Below the pieces are notes generated by a model that saw nothing but the letters and a program-made list of their open reading frames with translations, made no database searches and had not been told where the DNA came from. From the NCBI GenBank assembly GCA_964418695.1, contig CAYQMN010000017.1, forward strand, positions 1 through 59,550: 59,550 nt of DNA. The letters are read 5' to 3'. The DNA comes from Prado023 sp964418695. GTDB taxonomy: Bacteria > Actinomycetota > Actinomycetes > S36-B12 > CAIYMF01. A program made the translations under genes and the position numbers. Below are positions 35,067 through 43,587 of the stretch, one piece after another; the first letter of the stretch is position 1; each line of letters opens with the position of its first letter.

Positions 35067-36449
35067 GTGCACCATCTAGCCGTCGTTGCCGCAGATGCGG
35101 TAGAGACCACGGCGAGCACCAGCCAGCTGGCACTCGCATTCGTGGCGGGCATCACGACCGTCATCGTCCTGATCGTGTGGCTCAAGCTGCACCCGTTCCT
35201 ATCCCTGATGCTGGGCTCGGGCGTCGTGGCCATCGCCGCGGGCACCCCCTTCGCCAGCACGTTCGCCAGCTTCACCGCCGGCTTCGGCAGCACGGTGGCC
35301 GGCGTCGGCATCCTGATCGTCCTCGGCGCGATCATCGGCACGATGCTGGTCGCCTCGGGCGGTGCCGACGAGATCGTCGACAGCGTCCTGGCCAGGACCC
35401 CGGTCGGCCGCCTGCCCTGGGCGCTGGCGCTGATCGCGTTCGTGATCGGCATCCCGCTGTTCTTCGAGGTCGGCGTCGTCATCCTGCTGCCCGTCATCAT
35501 GCTCGCGGCCCGCCGCGCCAACCTGCCGGTCATCCTCCTGGGCATCCCGGCGCTGGCCGGCCTCTCGGCACTGCACGGCCTGGTGCCCCCGCACCCCGGC
35601 CCGCTCATCGCCATCGACGGCCTCAACGCCAACCTCGGCATGACACTGGGTCTGGGCCTGCTCGTCGCGGTCCCCACCGTGGCCATCTGCGGACCGCTGC
35701 TGGCCAAGCCGATGGCCCGTTGGGTGCCCATCCAGGCGCCGACCACGTTCCTCGGCGAGCGGGAGGCCGAGGAGGGCCAGCGGCGCCCCCGGTTCGCCGT
35801 CGCGCTGACCGTCATCCTCATGCCGGTCGTGCTCATGCTGGCCCGCACGGTGGTCGAGATGCTGGGCACCGACACCTCCGCGATCGGCGCCGTGCTGGTC
35901 TTCCTCGGCACCCCGCTGATCGCCATGCTCATCACCGCCTTGGCGTCGCTGGTCCTGCTCGGCAGCAGCCTCGGACGCGACCGCAACGAGCTCAACAGCC
36001 TGGTCGGCAGCTCGATGGGCCCGATCGCCGCGATCATCCTGATCGTCGGCGCGGGCGGCGGCTTCAAGCAGACGCTGGTCGACTCCGGCGTCGGCAAGGT
36101 GCTGGCCGAGACCCTGGCCGACCTGCCGATCTCCCCGCTGCTGGCCGCCTGGCTGGTCGCCGTGGCGATCCGGCTGGCGACCGGGTCGGCGACCGTGGCC
36201 ACCATCACCGCCGCGGGCATCGTGGCACCGCTGGCCGCCGGGCTGCCCGCCACCCACGTCTCGCTGATGGTCCTGGCGATCGGCGCCGGATCGGTGTTCT
36301 TCAGCCACGTCAACGACGCCGGCTTCTGGATGGTCAAGGAGTACTTCGGGATGACCGTCGGGCAGACGTTCAAGACCTGGTCGCTGATGGAGACGGTGCT
36401 GTCGGTGGTCGCTCTGGTGTTCGTCCTGCTCCTCGGTCTGGTGGTCTAG
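35067..36449 (+). CDS. gntP: Gluconate:H+ symporter
   Basis: A 460-residue GntP-family permease with 11-12 hydrophobic segments. Family marks include FVIGIPLFFEVGVVILLPV, LHGLVPPHPGPLIAI, LATGSATVATITAAGIVAP and FFSHVNDAGFWMVKEYFGM. The GTG start follows GAGGAGAG. It lies 60 bases after gntK and 60 bases before gnd, as in a single operon, and supplies gluconate to GntK. Confidence 0.94.
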   Translation: MHHLAVVAADAVETTASTSQLALAFVAGITTVIVLIVWLKLHPFLSLMLGSGVVAIAAGTPFASTFASFTAGFGSTVAGVGILIVLGAIIGTMLVASGGADEIVDSVLARTPVGRLPWALALIAFVIGIPLFFEVGVVILLPVIMLAARRANLPVILLGIPALAGLSALHGLVPPHPGPLIAIDGLNANLGMTLGLGLLVAVPTVAICGPLLAKPMARWVPIQAPTTFLGEREAEEGQRRPRFAVALTVILMPVVLMLARTVVEMLGTDTSAIGAVLVFLGTPLIAMLITALASLVLLGSSLGRDRNELNSLVGSSMGPIAAIILIVGAGGGFKQTLVDSGVGKVLAETLADLPISPLLAAWLVAVAIRLATGSATVATITAAGIVAPLAAGLPATHVSLMVLAIGAGSVFFSHVNDAGFWMVKEYFGMTVGQTFKTWSLMETVLSVVALVFVLLLGLVV

Positions 36450-36509
36450 GAGGCATCGGCGCAACCCTCGTCCCGGCCCGACCCACCACGACCCACCAGG
36501 AGTGACCGA

Positions 36510-37961
36510 ATGACCACCCCCACCACCGCCCCACTCGCCCAGGTCGGCGTCGTCGGCATGGGCGTGATGGGCAGCAGCCTGGCCCGCAACTTCGCCAGCC
36601 ACGGCTACGGCGTCGCGCTGTACGACATCGCCCACGAGAAGACACTCGCCCTGGTGGGCGAGCACGGAGCAGAGGGGACGTTCCTGCCCGCCGGCACGGT
36701 CGCCGAGTTCCTGGCCAGCCTGGAGCGACCACGCCGGATCGTGCTGATGGTCGTGGCGGGTCCGGTCACGGACGCGGCGATCGCGGCGCTCTCGCCCTAC
36801 CTCGAACCCGGTGACCTCGTCGTGGACGGCGGGAACTCGCACTTCACCGACACCCGCCGCCGCGAGGCCGAGCTGAGTGCCCAGGGCCTGCTGTTCATCG
36901 GGGCGGGGATCTCGGGCGGCGAGCAGGGCGCCTTGACCGGGCCGTCGATCATGCCCGGCGGTCCGGTCGAGTCCTACGCGCTGATCGGTCCGATGCTGGA
37001 GACCATCGCCGCCAAGGTGGAGGGCGTCCCCTGCTGCACGCACGTCGGGCCGGACGGGGCGGGGCACTTCGTCAAGATGGTGCACAACGGCATCGAGTAC
37101 GCCGACATGCAGCTGATCGCCGAGGCGTACGAGCTCCTGCGCGCCGGCCTCGGCGCCACTCCGGGCGAGGTCTCCGAGATCTTCGCCGAGTGGAACGGCG
37201 GCGAGCTCGAGTCGTTCCTCCTGGAGGTCAGCGCGGAGGTGCTCGCGCACGTCGACCAGGACACGGGCCGGCCGTTCGTCGACGTGGTCCTGGACCGCGC
37301 CGGGCAGAAGGGCACCGGGACCTGGACCGTCCAGAACGCCCTGGAGCTCGGCGTGCCGATCACCGGCATCGCCGAGGCGACCTTCGCACGGGCACTGTCC
37401 AGCTCGGTGCCACAGCGGCAGGCGGCGCGCGCGGCGTTCCCCGACGACCCCGAGGCGATGCGGATCGAGGACCGGAAGGCCTTCGTCGAGGACGTCCGCA
37501 GGGCGCTCTACGCCGCGAAGGTGGTCGCCTACTCGCAGGGGTTCGACCAGATCGAGGCGGCCAGCGCCGCCTACGGCTGGGACATCGACCGCGGCGCGAT
37601 GGCCAGCATCTGGCGGGCCGGCTGCATCATCCGAGCGCGGTTCCTGGCCCGGATCACGCAGGCCTACGAGCGCGACCCGCGCCTTCCCCTGCTGCTGGCC
37701 GATCCGTACTTCGCGGGGGCGATCGGCTCCGGGCTCCCGGCCCTGCGCCGGATCGCGGCGCAGGCGGCCCTGCACGGGGTGCCCACCCCGGCGTTCGCGT
37801 CCTCGCTGAGCTACTACGACGGCCTGCGCGCGCAGCGCTCCTCGGCGGCGCTGATCCAGGCCCAGCGCGACCTCTTCGGCGCGCACACCTACCAGCGCGT
37901 CGACCGCCCCGGCACGTTCCACACCCTGTGGTCCGGGGAGCGCACCGAAGTCCAGGTGTGA
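36510..37961 (+). CDS. gnd: 6-phosphogluconate dehydrogenase, decarboxylating
   Basis: A 483-residue enzyme turning 6-phosphogluconate into ribulose-5-phosphate, CO2 and NADPH (or NADH). The N-terminal dinucleotide turn is VGVVGMGVMGSSLARNFA. LVVDGGNSHFTDT, GISGGEQGALTGPSIMPGG and the catalytic HFVKMVHNGIEYADMQ are intact, and the C-terminal QRDLFGAHTYQRVD is typical of the full-length form. ATG 36510 with a GGAG sequence 8 bases upstream. The last gene of the gluconate operon. Confidence 0.95.
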   Translation: MTTPTTAPLAQVGVVGMGVMGSSLARNFASHGYGVALYDIAHEKTLALVGEHGAEGTFLPAGTVAEFLASLERPRRIVLMVVAGPVTDAAIAALSPYLEPGDLVVDGGNSHFTDTRRREAELSAQGLLFIGAGISGGEQGALTGPSIMPGGPVESYALIGPMLETIAAKVEGVPCCTHVGPDGAGHFVKMVHNGIEYADMQLIAEAYELLRAGLGATPGEVSEIFAEWNGGELESFLLEVSAEVLAHVDQDTGRPFVDVVLDRAGQKGTGTWTVQNALELGVPITGIAEATFARALSSSVPQRQAARAAFPDDPEAMRIEDRKAFVEDVRRALYAAKVVAYSQGFDQIEAASAAYGWDIDRGAMASIWRAGCIIRARFLARITQAYERDPRLPLLLADPYFAGAIGSGLPALRRIAAQAALHGVPTPAFASSLSYYDGLRAQRSSAALIQAQRDLFGAHTYQRVDRPGTFHTLWSGERTEVQV

Positions 37962-38101
37962 GCCCGCAGGCTCGTTCCGGTCAGCGACCCGCCCATCCAA
38001 GCCTTCACCGTCCCCCATTTCGACCGGTACGTCAGCCGAGCCCTCCAGCCCCCGGACGCAGAATGGGTAGCCCGGTTCGGCTGCGCTGCTAGCGTCACCG
38101 G

Positions 38102-38833
38102 ATGGCAAGCATCGGCCTGGGCGCCCTGGCGACGGTGGGCATCAACATGTACGCCCTAGGCCTGATCGTCCTTCGCGGCCGGCTGTTCAAGACCAGGGTC
38201 TACCGGCCCATGATCGTGAACATCGGACTGTCGCTGGTCCCGGTGGTGGTGGCGCTCGGGCTGGTCGTGGTCACCCTGCTGGCCGCCGCCGGCATCGACC
38301 GGCTGAGCCTGGCGGGCGGCTCCGAGCTGATCTGGACGCTGATGCTGGTCGGCACGGGCTTCTGGGTCCTGTTCTTCCCGAACTCCATGTACCTGATCAC
38401 CGAGCTGAACCTGAGCCACCGCCGCCCCGAGGACAAGGTTCCGCTCTGGTACGACATCGTCCAGACGCTGACGCTCACGCTCTCCGGGATCGCGAACGCG
38501 ATCGTCAGCCTGGCGGTCCTGCAGCTGTTCTCGATCCTCGTGCTCAGCGACCCGAACACAGATCAGGCGAGGGTGCCGACCGCGTCGTGGCTGTTCGCGC
38601 TCGCGGTCATCACGCTCGGCTCACTGGGCGTCTACCTCGGCCGGTACCTGCGCTTCAACAGCTGGGACGTGCGGCACCCGTCGTCGATGATCGCCAAGAC
38701 GCGCACGTACTACTCCGCCCGGGGGCGCGTGGCGGACACCGTGGGGTTCGTGGCCACCCACACCCTGCTCATCGCCGTTCTGTACGTCCCCCTGTTCGCG
38801 CTCGTGTACGAGGTCCTGCTGGGCCAGGGGTAG
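38102..38833 (+). CDS. DUF1361 membrane protein
   Basis: A 243-residue integral membrane protein with about six hydrophobic segments. The DUF1361 marks are WVLFFPNSMYLITELNLSH and VPLWYDIVQTLTLTLSGI. A long basic loop lies near residue 195 (RVADTVGF). ATG 38102 is the only start before the first helix. It stands alone, about 140 bases after gnd, and ends 28 bases from the convergent hyfG-like stop. Function unknown. Confidence 0.82.
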   Translation: MASIGLGALATVGINMYALGLIVLRGRLFKTRVYRPMIVNIGLSLVPVVVALGLVVVTLLAAAGIDRLSLAGGSELIWTLMLVGTGFWVLFFPNSMYLITELNLSHRRPEDKVPLWYDIVQTLTLTLSGIANAIVSLAVLQLFSILVLSDPNTDQARVPTASWLFALAVITLGSLGVYLGRYLRFNSWDVRHPSSMIAKTRTYYSARGRVADTVGFVATHTLLIAVLYVPLFALVYEVLLGQG

Positions 38834-38861
38834 CGAACCGACGCCGGTGGTCGCCGCCGGC

Positions 38862-40466
38862 TCAGAGGTCGTTGCCGGCGTAGGACTGGTTGAAGCTCTT
38901 GTTGGCCAGAGGGAAGTCCGGGACGATCGTCTCGTTCAGCGCGATCGGCAGCGCCGGCCAGTTGAACCAGGACGGGTCGACCACCTTGACCCGGCTCAGC
39001 GTGCCGTCGGGCGCGAGCTCCACCCGGGTGCACAGCGTCCCGCGCCACGCCTCGACCACCCCGAGACCGCAGGTCCGCTCCCCCGGAGGGGCCGGGGGCC
39101 GGGCCGAGGGCCGGCCCGGCGTGGTCGGTCCCGCCGGACGGGCCGACGCCGATGCCGACGCAGGCCCTGCCGCGAGCGGGGCCAGCTGCTCGATCAGCGC
39201 GACGCTGGCGGCGACCTCGCGGGCGCGCACGGTGAACCGGGCCAGGACGTCCCCGCCGGTCTCGACCACGGGCGCGAACCCGTCGAGGTCGAGGAACGGA
39301 TGGTCGCGCCGGGCGTCCCGGTCCAGTCCGGAGGCGCGCGCCACGTAGCCCAGCGTGTCCAGGTGCTCGGCCTGCTCGCGAGGCAGCACGGCCGTGCCGG
39401 TGAACCGGTCTCGGACGACCGTCTGATCCACGGCGATCGCGACCACCTCGGCGACCTCGGCAGCGACCCCGCGCAGCAGGTCGAGGTCGGGCTCGCCGCG
39501 CAGCGCGGCCCCGCCGACCGTGACCGACCCGCGCAGCAGCCGGTGGCCGGTCAGGGCCTTGTGGTGGCGCAGCAGGGTCTCGCGCAGGCGCTGGGTGTGG
39601 GCGTGCGCGATGCCGTACCCGACGTCGTTTGCGATCGCGCCGAGGTCGCTCACGTGGTTGTGGAGCCGCTCGGCCTCCAGCAGCAGCGCCCGCGTGGCCT
39701 GCGCTCGACGGTCGACCGCGATCCCCAGGGCCTCCTCGACGGCCAGGACGTAGGCCAGCGTGTGGCCGACGGCGGTGTCCCCGCTGATCCGCTCGGCCAG
39801 CTCGATGCCCTCGTCCGGGCGACGGCCCTCGAAGAGCCTCTCGACCCCGCGGTGCAGGAACCACAGGCGGGCCTTCATCCGCAGGATCGTCTCGCCGAGG
39901 ACCCAGAACCGGAAGTGGCCCGGCTCGATCAGGCCCGCGTGGATCGGCCCGACCGGGATCTCGTAGACGCCGTCGCCGGCGACCTCGACGAACGGATAGG
40001 AGCCGACGTCCAGCTCGAACCCAGGAGGTGGACCGGCGTCCGAGCGCATCGGGTACCAGCCGGTGGGCCAGTGCCCGTGCCGGACCAGCCGCCGGGGCTG
40101 CGGATGGTCGACCGGATGGATCCCGTACAGGTCGCGCATCTCCCGCTCGAAGCGCCCCGCCGGATGGGACAGACCCGCCAGCGTGGGCAGCCAGGCGTCC
40201 GACTTGGGCACGACGATCGTGAGCTCGGTGCGCTGGCCGACCGGTCGCAGGTACGAGTGCACGACCCGGAACGCCTCGCCGTCGTCGTGGGCGGCGACCA
40301 GCGCCAGGCGCCAGCCGTCGGCCAGGAGAGCCGCCACCGTGCCGCGCAACTGCGCCCGGGCCACCTCACGCCGCGTCGTGACCGGCGGCGTGACCGGCGT
40401 CGTAGTGACCGGCGTCGTAGTGACCGGCGTCGTAGTGACCGGCGTCGTCTTCGGCTCCTCGGTCAT
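38862..40466 (-). CDS. HyfG/HycE-like large subunit lacking the NiFe cysteines
   Basis: A 534-residue fusion of a NuoC-like domain (residues about 40-130, RFEREMRDLYGIHPVDHP) and a NuoD/hydrogenase-large-subunit-like domain. The place of the first NiFe CxxC motif reads RISGDTAVGH (residues 226-235) and the C-terminal DPCxxC motif reads DPSWFNWP, so no Ni ligand is present. The protein therefore resembles energy-converting-hydrogenase-related (Ehr) complexes rather than an active hydrogenase. The N-terminus carries four TTPVT repeats. It overlaps the upstream gene by one base (TGATG). Last gene of the operon homologous in order to M. tuberculosis Rv0081-Rv0087, where the counterpart is hycE. 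Confidence 0.82.
   Translation of the reverse strand: MTEEPKTTPVTTTPVTTTPVTTTPVTPPVTTRREVARAQLRGTVAALLADGWRLALVAAHDDGEAFRVVHSYLRPVGQRTELTIVVPKSDAWLPTLAGLSHPAGRFEREMRDLYGIHPVDHPQPRRLVRHGHWPTGWYPMRSDAGPPPGFELDVGSYPFVEVAGDGVYEIPVGPIHAGLIEPGHFRFWVLGETILRMKARLWFLHRGVERLFEGRRPDEGIELAERISGDTAVGHTLAYVLAVEEALGIAVDRRAQATRALLLEAERLHNHVSDLGAIANDVGYGIAHAHTQRLRETLLRHHKALTGHRLLRGSVTVGGAALRGEPDLDLLRGVAAEVAEVVAIAVDQTVVRDRFTGTAVLPREQAEHLDTLGYVARASGLDRDARRDHPFLDLDGFAPVVETGGDVLARFTVRAREVAASVALIEQLAPLAAGPASASASARPAGPTTPGRPSARPPAPPGERTCGLGVVEAWRGTLCTRVELAPDGTLSRVKVVDPSWFNWPALPIALNETIVPDFPLANKSFNQSYAGNDL
40390..40449. repeat. Four 15-bp tandem repeats encoding TTPVT
   Basis: The unit GTGACCGGCGTCGTA occurs four times in a row, the last with one change. 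It encodes the N-terminal TTPVT repeats of the hyfG-like gene on the other strand and is in frame, so copy number changes would only alter a flexible tail. Confidence 0.85.
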
Positions 40467-41974
40467 CAGCCACCCCCGATCGCCGCCGCGGCGCGCGTGA
40501 GCACCCCGGCCATCGGCACCGCCAGGAATCCGAGCATCGCCGCGGCTCCGAGCGCGATCGCCACCGGGGTGCGCGGACCGGACCCGGGCAGGAGGCCAGG
40601 GGTCACGGAGCCCGGCCCGGCGACCACGCCGGAGTCCGACTCGCCCGTGCTCCGACCCGCGTCGGCCGCCTCACCCGCACCTGGCCCGGCGCTGATCGTC
40701 ATCGCGGCCACGTGCCGGCCCAATCCGGCGAACACCACGAGCAGCAGGCCGAGCGCGATCACCATCGGCACCGCCAGCCCTGCCTGCCAGCCGGCGATCA
40801 GGATCGCGACCTCGGTGAAGAACAGCACGAACGGCGGGAACCCGAGCAGCGCCGCGGTCCCGGCCAGGAACGGCCGGGCGAGGTCGGGGCGGCGGGCCAG
40901 CAGGTCGCGCACCTCGGCGACCTTCGACGAGCCCTGCGCGGCCAGGATCCGCCCGGCCACCACGAACATGGCGGCCTTGACCAGCCCGTGCCCGAGCATG
41001 TGCAGCAGCAGCGCGGAGGTCGCCAGCGCTCCACCGGCCGCCCCCGCCAGCGCCATCAGGCCCATGTGCTCGATGGAGGAGTACGCCAGCAGGCGCTTGT
41101 AGTCGCGCTGGGCGATCATCAGTGCCGCGGCCACGGCCAGGCTGAGCAGCCCTCCGGCCACGAGCAGCCCGCGCATGAACGCCGGGCCGAGGGCGGCGTC
41201 GCCGATCGCCTGGACCCGCAGGATCGCGTACAGCGCCACCGAGAGCAGCACCCCGGACATCAGCCCGGAGACGGGCGCGGGCGCCTGGCTGTGGGCGTCG
41301 GGCAGCCAGGAGTGCATCGGCGCCAGACCGGCCTTGGTGGCGAACCCGAGGGCGGCCAGGGCGACCGCCATCCGGGTCAGCGCCGGGTCCAGCGGGATGG
41401 CTCCCGAGGCGAGGTCGACCCAGGACAGCGTCGGGGTCCCGCCGGCCCGGGCCGCGGCGAACAGCAGGACCACGCCCAGGAACGCCACCGCCACCCCCAC
41501 CGAGCCGAGCAGCACGTACTTCCAGGCCGCCTCCAGCGCGTGCGGGCCGCCGCGCTGGTTGACCAGGAACGCGGTGGTGATGGTCGTGGCCTCGACCGCC
41601 ACCCACATGATGCCCAGGTCGTCGGAGAGCACGGCCAGGCTCATCGCGGTCAGGAACAGGCAGACCAGCGCGGTGAACACCCCGTCCGGGCTGGCCGCGG
41701 GATCCCGGCGTGCGGGCAGCCCGCCCCACAGCGCGACCACGCCGACCGCGCCGATCACCACGAGCATGTAGGCACTCAGGGCGTCCGCGCGCAGCAGACC
41801 CAGCGTGACCGGGCCGCCGGCGGTGATCGAGGCGAGCAGACCCAGTCCGGCGGCCAGCACCAGACCCGCGGCGGCGATGTCCAGCAGCGCGGTCGCGCGG
41901 GCGGTGCGGCGCAGGGCGGCCGGCACGGCCAGGGCCAGCGGGGCCAGCAGCGGGAGCAGGATCAGCGCGGTCAT
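40466..41974 (-). CDS. HyfF/HycQ-like membrane subunit (antiporter-like NuoN/M type)
   Basis: A 502-residue protein with about 14 hydrophobic segments, of the proton-pumping NuoL/M/N type. MWVAVEATTITTAFLVNQRGG holds the helix-5 Glu; GFATKAGLAPMHSWLPDAHSQAPAPVSGLMSG holds the pump Lys and His; YKRLLAYSSIEHMGLM is the loop after it. A hydrophilic Gly/Ser-rich loop precedes the last helix. It overlaps the previous gene by TGATG. The counterpart of Rv0086 (hycQ). Confidence 0.88.
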   Translation of the reverse strand: MTALILLPLLAPLALAVPAALRRTARATALLDIAAAGLVLAAGLGLLASITAGGPVTLGLLRADALSAYMLVVIGAVGVVALWGGLPARRDPAASPDGVFTALVCLFLTAMSLAVLSDDLGIMWVAVEATTITTAFLVNQRGGPHALEAAWKYVLLGSVGVAVAFLGVVLLFAAARAGGTPTLSWVDLASGAIPLDPALTRMAVALAALGFATKAGLAPMHSWLPDAHSQAPAPVSGLMSGVLLSVALYAILRVQAIGDAALGPAFMRGLLVAGGLLSLAVAAALMIAQRDYKRLLAYSSIEHMGLMALAGAAGGALATSALLLHMLGHGLVKAAMFVVAGRILAAQGSSKVAEVRDLLARRPDLARPFLAGTAALLGFPPFVLFFTEVAILIAGWQAGLAVPMVIALGLLLVVFAGLGRHVAAMTISAGPGAGEAADAGRSTGESDSGVVAGPGSVTPGLLPGSGPRTPVAIALGAAAMLGFLAVPMAGVLTRAAAAIGGG

Positions 41975-42630
41975 CAGTCGTGCAGCTCCCGGAGGTCGTC
42001 GAGGTCCAGCCCGCCATGGGTCATCCGCATCCGGCCGGCCAGCACCTGCAGGATCAGCACCACCAGCAGCACGTCGAGCGTGACGCCCAGCTCCACCACC
42101 AGCGGCACGCCGCCGGAGGTCAGGAAGGCCACAGTGGCGATGCCGTTGTCGAGCACCACGAACCCGACGAGTTGGGACAGGGCGGTGCGGCGCGTGGCCA
42201 GGACCAGGAATCCGATGAGCACCATCGCCAGTCCGACCGCGGCCGTCATCGCGTCCGGGCCGAGCGCGGCGGCGATCGGCACCGTGACGAGGTAGGCCAG
42301 CCCGGTGAGCAGGGCGGCCAGCAGCAGGCTGGCGGTGGGGTTGACCAGCGGGTCGTCCTCGCGCGGCGCGTCGGTGAGCCGGGCGGCCCGCGTGAGCGCC
42401 CACAGGATCGCGGCGGCCTTGACCACCAGCACGAGCCCGGACACGAGCAGCAGCTCGGCGTGGCCCTGCGCCACGCCCATCGTGGCCACCAGCGCGGCCA
42501 GCGCGACGCCCTGCACGGCCAGCAGCCGGATCGAGGCGGTCAGCGACCGGCGCCACGCCTGCAGGACGGCCGTGAGCAGCAGGACGCCGGTGGTGGTGGC
42601 CACCAGCTGTGCGTGCAGCGAGGGATCCAT
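41974..42630 (-). CDS. HyfE/HycP-like membrane subunit
   Basis: A 218-residue protein with six or seven hydrophobic segments, resembling HyfE (NuoK-like). LGFVVLDNGIATVAFLTSG-type text (VGFVVLDNGIATVAFLTS) near residue 160 and the C-terminal MRMTHGGLDLDDLRELHD are the family traits. It starts 9 bases after hyfC and abuts the next gene by TGATG. The counterpart of Rv0085 (hycP). Confidence 0.85.
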   Translation of the reverse strand: MDPSLHAQLVATTTGVLLLTAVLQAWRRSLTASIRLLAVQGVALAALVATMGVAQGHAELLLVSGLVLVVKAAAILWALTRAARLTDAPREDDPLVNPTASLLLAALLTGLAYLVTVPIAAALGPDAMTAAVGLAMVLIGFLVLATRRTALSQLVGFVVLDNGIATVAFLTSGGVPLVVELGVTLDVLLVVLILQVLAGRMRMTHGGLDLDDLRELHD

Positions 42631-42639
42631 GGGGGCGCC

Positions 42640-43587
42640 TCAGCCGATCAGCGAGGAGGCGGTCACGGACAGGAAGGCCAGCACGAACGAGCCGGCCAGC
42701 AGCTCGGGCACCCGAAACAGGCGCACCTTGGCCAGGAACACCTCGACGGCCGCGACGGCGGCCGCGACCGCCAGCAGCTTGACGGTCACGGCCAAGGCCC
42801 CGACCAGCAGGGCGAGCGGGCTGGCGCTGGTAGCCACCCCGAACGGCAGCACGAGGTTCACCACCAGGCCCAGCAGCGCGGTCAGCCGCAGCCAGGACCC
42901 CAGCTCCAGCCAGGCCAGGTCGCGTCCGGCGCTCTCCAGGACCATCGCCTCGTGCACCATCGTCAGCTCCAGGTGCGTCGAGGGGTTGTCCACCGGCAGC
43001 CGCCCGGTCTCGGCGATCACCGCCAGCAGCAGCGCGACCACGGCCAGCAGGCTCACCGGGGTGGCCACCGAGGCGGGGTCGCCCTGCCGGGCGGCCACGA
43101 TCGCCGAGAGCGCCGAGGTGCCCACGGGGATCGACAGTGCGTAGACCGAGACCAGGACCGTCGGCTCGACCAGCGCGGCGATGGTCATGTGCCGGCTGGA
43201 CCCCATCCCGCCGAACGCGGTGCCCGACTCCAGCCCGAGCAGGGCCAGCGACACCGTCCCCAGCAGCAGGACCGAGACCACGACGAACAGGTCGTCGGGG
43301 ATCATCGGCAGGGTCAGGGTGCTGACCAGCGGCACCAGCGCGCACACGAGCAGGCTGGTCGCCATCAGCGCGACCGGGGTGGCCACCAGCAGCGGGCTGC
43401 TGCCCCGTGCGCGCAGCGGCTCCTTGGCCAGCAGCTTGCGCACGTCGCGCCACGGCTGCCCGATGCCGGCCCCGGCGCGGCCCTCCGCGCGGGCCCGCAC
43501 CTGGCGCATCACGCCGACCAGCAAGGGGGCCAGCGCCACCGCCAGGGCCACCTGCACGAGGATCGCCGCCAGGGTCCCGCCGCTCAC
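42640..43587 (-). CDS. HyfC/HycD-like membrane subunit (NuoH type)
   Basis: A 315-residue NuoH-like protein with eight hydrophobic segments, expected to anchor the peripheral arm and form the membrane half of the quinone or proton channel. RDVRKLLAKEPLRARGSSP, SSRHMTIAALVEPT and the acidic AETGRLPVDNPSTHLELTMVHEAM are its marks. GTG 43587 overlaps the previous stop (GTGA). The counterpart of Rv0084 (hycD). Confidence 0.88.
   Translation of the reverse strand: MSGGTLAAILVQVALAVALAPLLVGVMRQVRARAEGRAGAGIGQPWRDVRKLLAKEPLRARGSSPLLVATPVALMATSLLVCALVPLVSTLTLPMIPDDLFVVVSVLLLGTVSLALLGLESGTAFGGMGSSRHMTIAALVEPTVLVSVYALSIPVGTSALSAIVAARQGDPASVATPVSLLAVVALLLAVIAETGRLPVDNPSTHLELTMVHEAMVLESAGRDLAWLELGSWLRLTALLGLVVNLVLPFGVATSASPLALLVGALAVTVKLLAVAAAVAAVEVFLAKVRLFRVPELLAGSFVLAFLSVTASSLIG

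Noticed and set aside
35199..38108. 969-codon minus-strand frame opposite gntP and gnd
   Set aside because: Low-complexity product; the plus-strand genes are unmistakable.
40466..43453. Single fused 995-residue protein covering hyfE and hyfF-like regions
   Set aside because: The frame joins noise opposite hyfE with the true hyfF-like frame; a TGATG junction and motif positions show separate genes.
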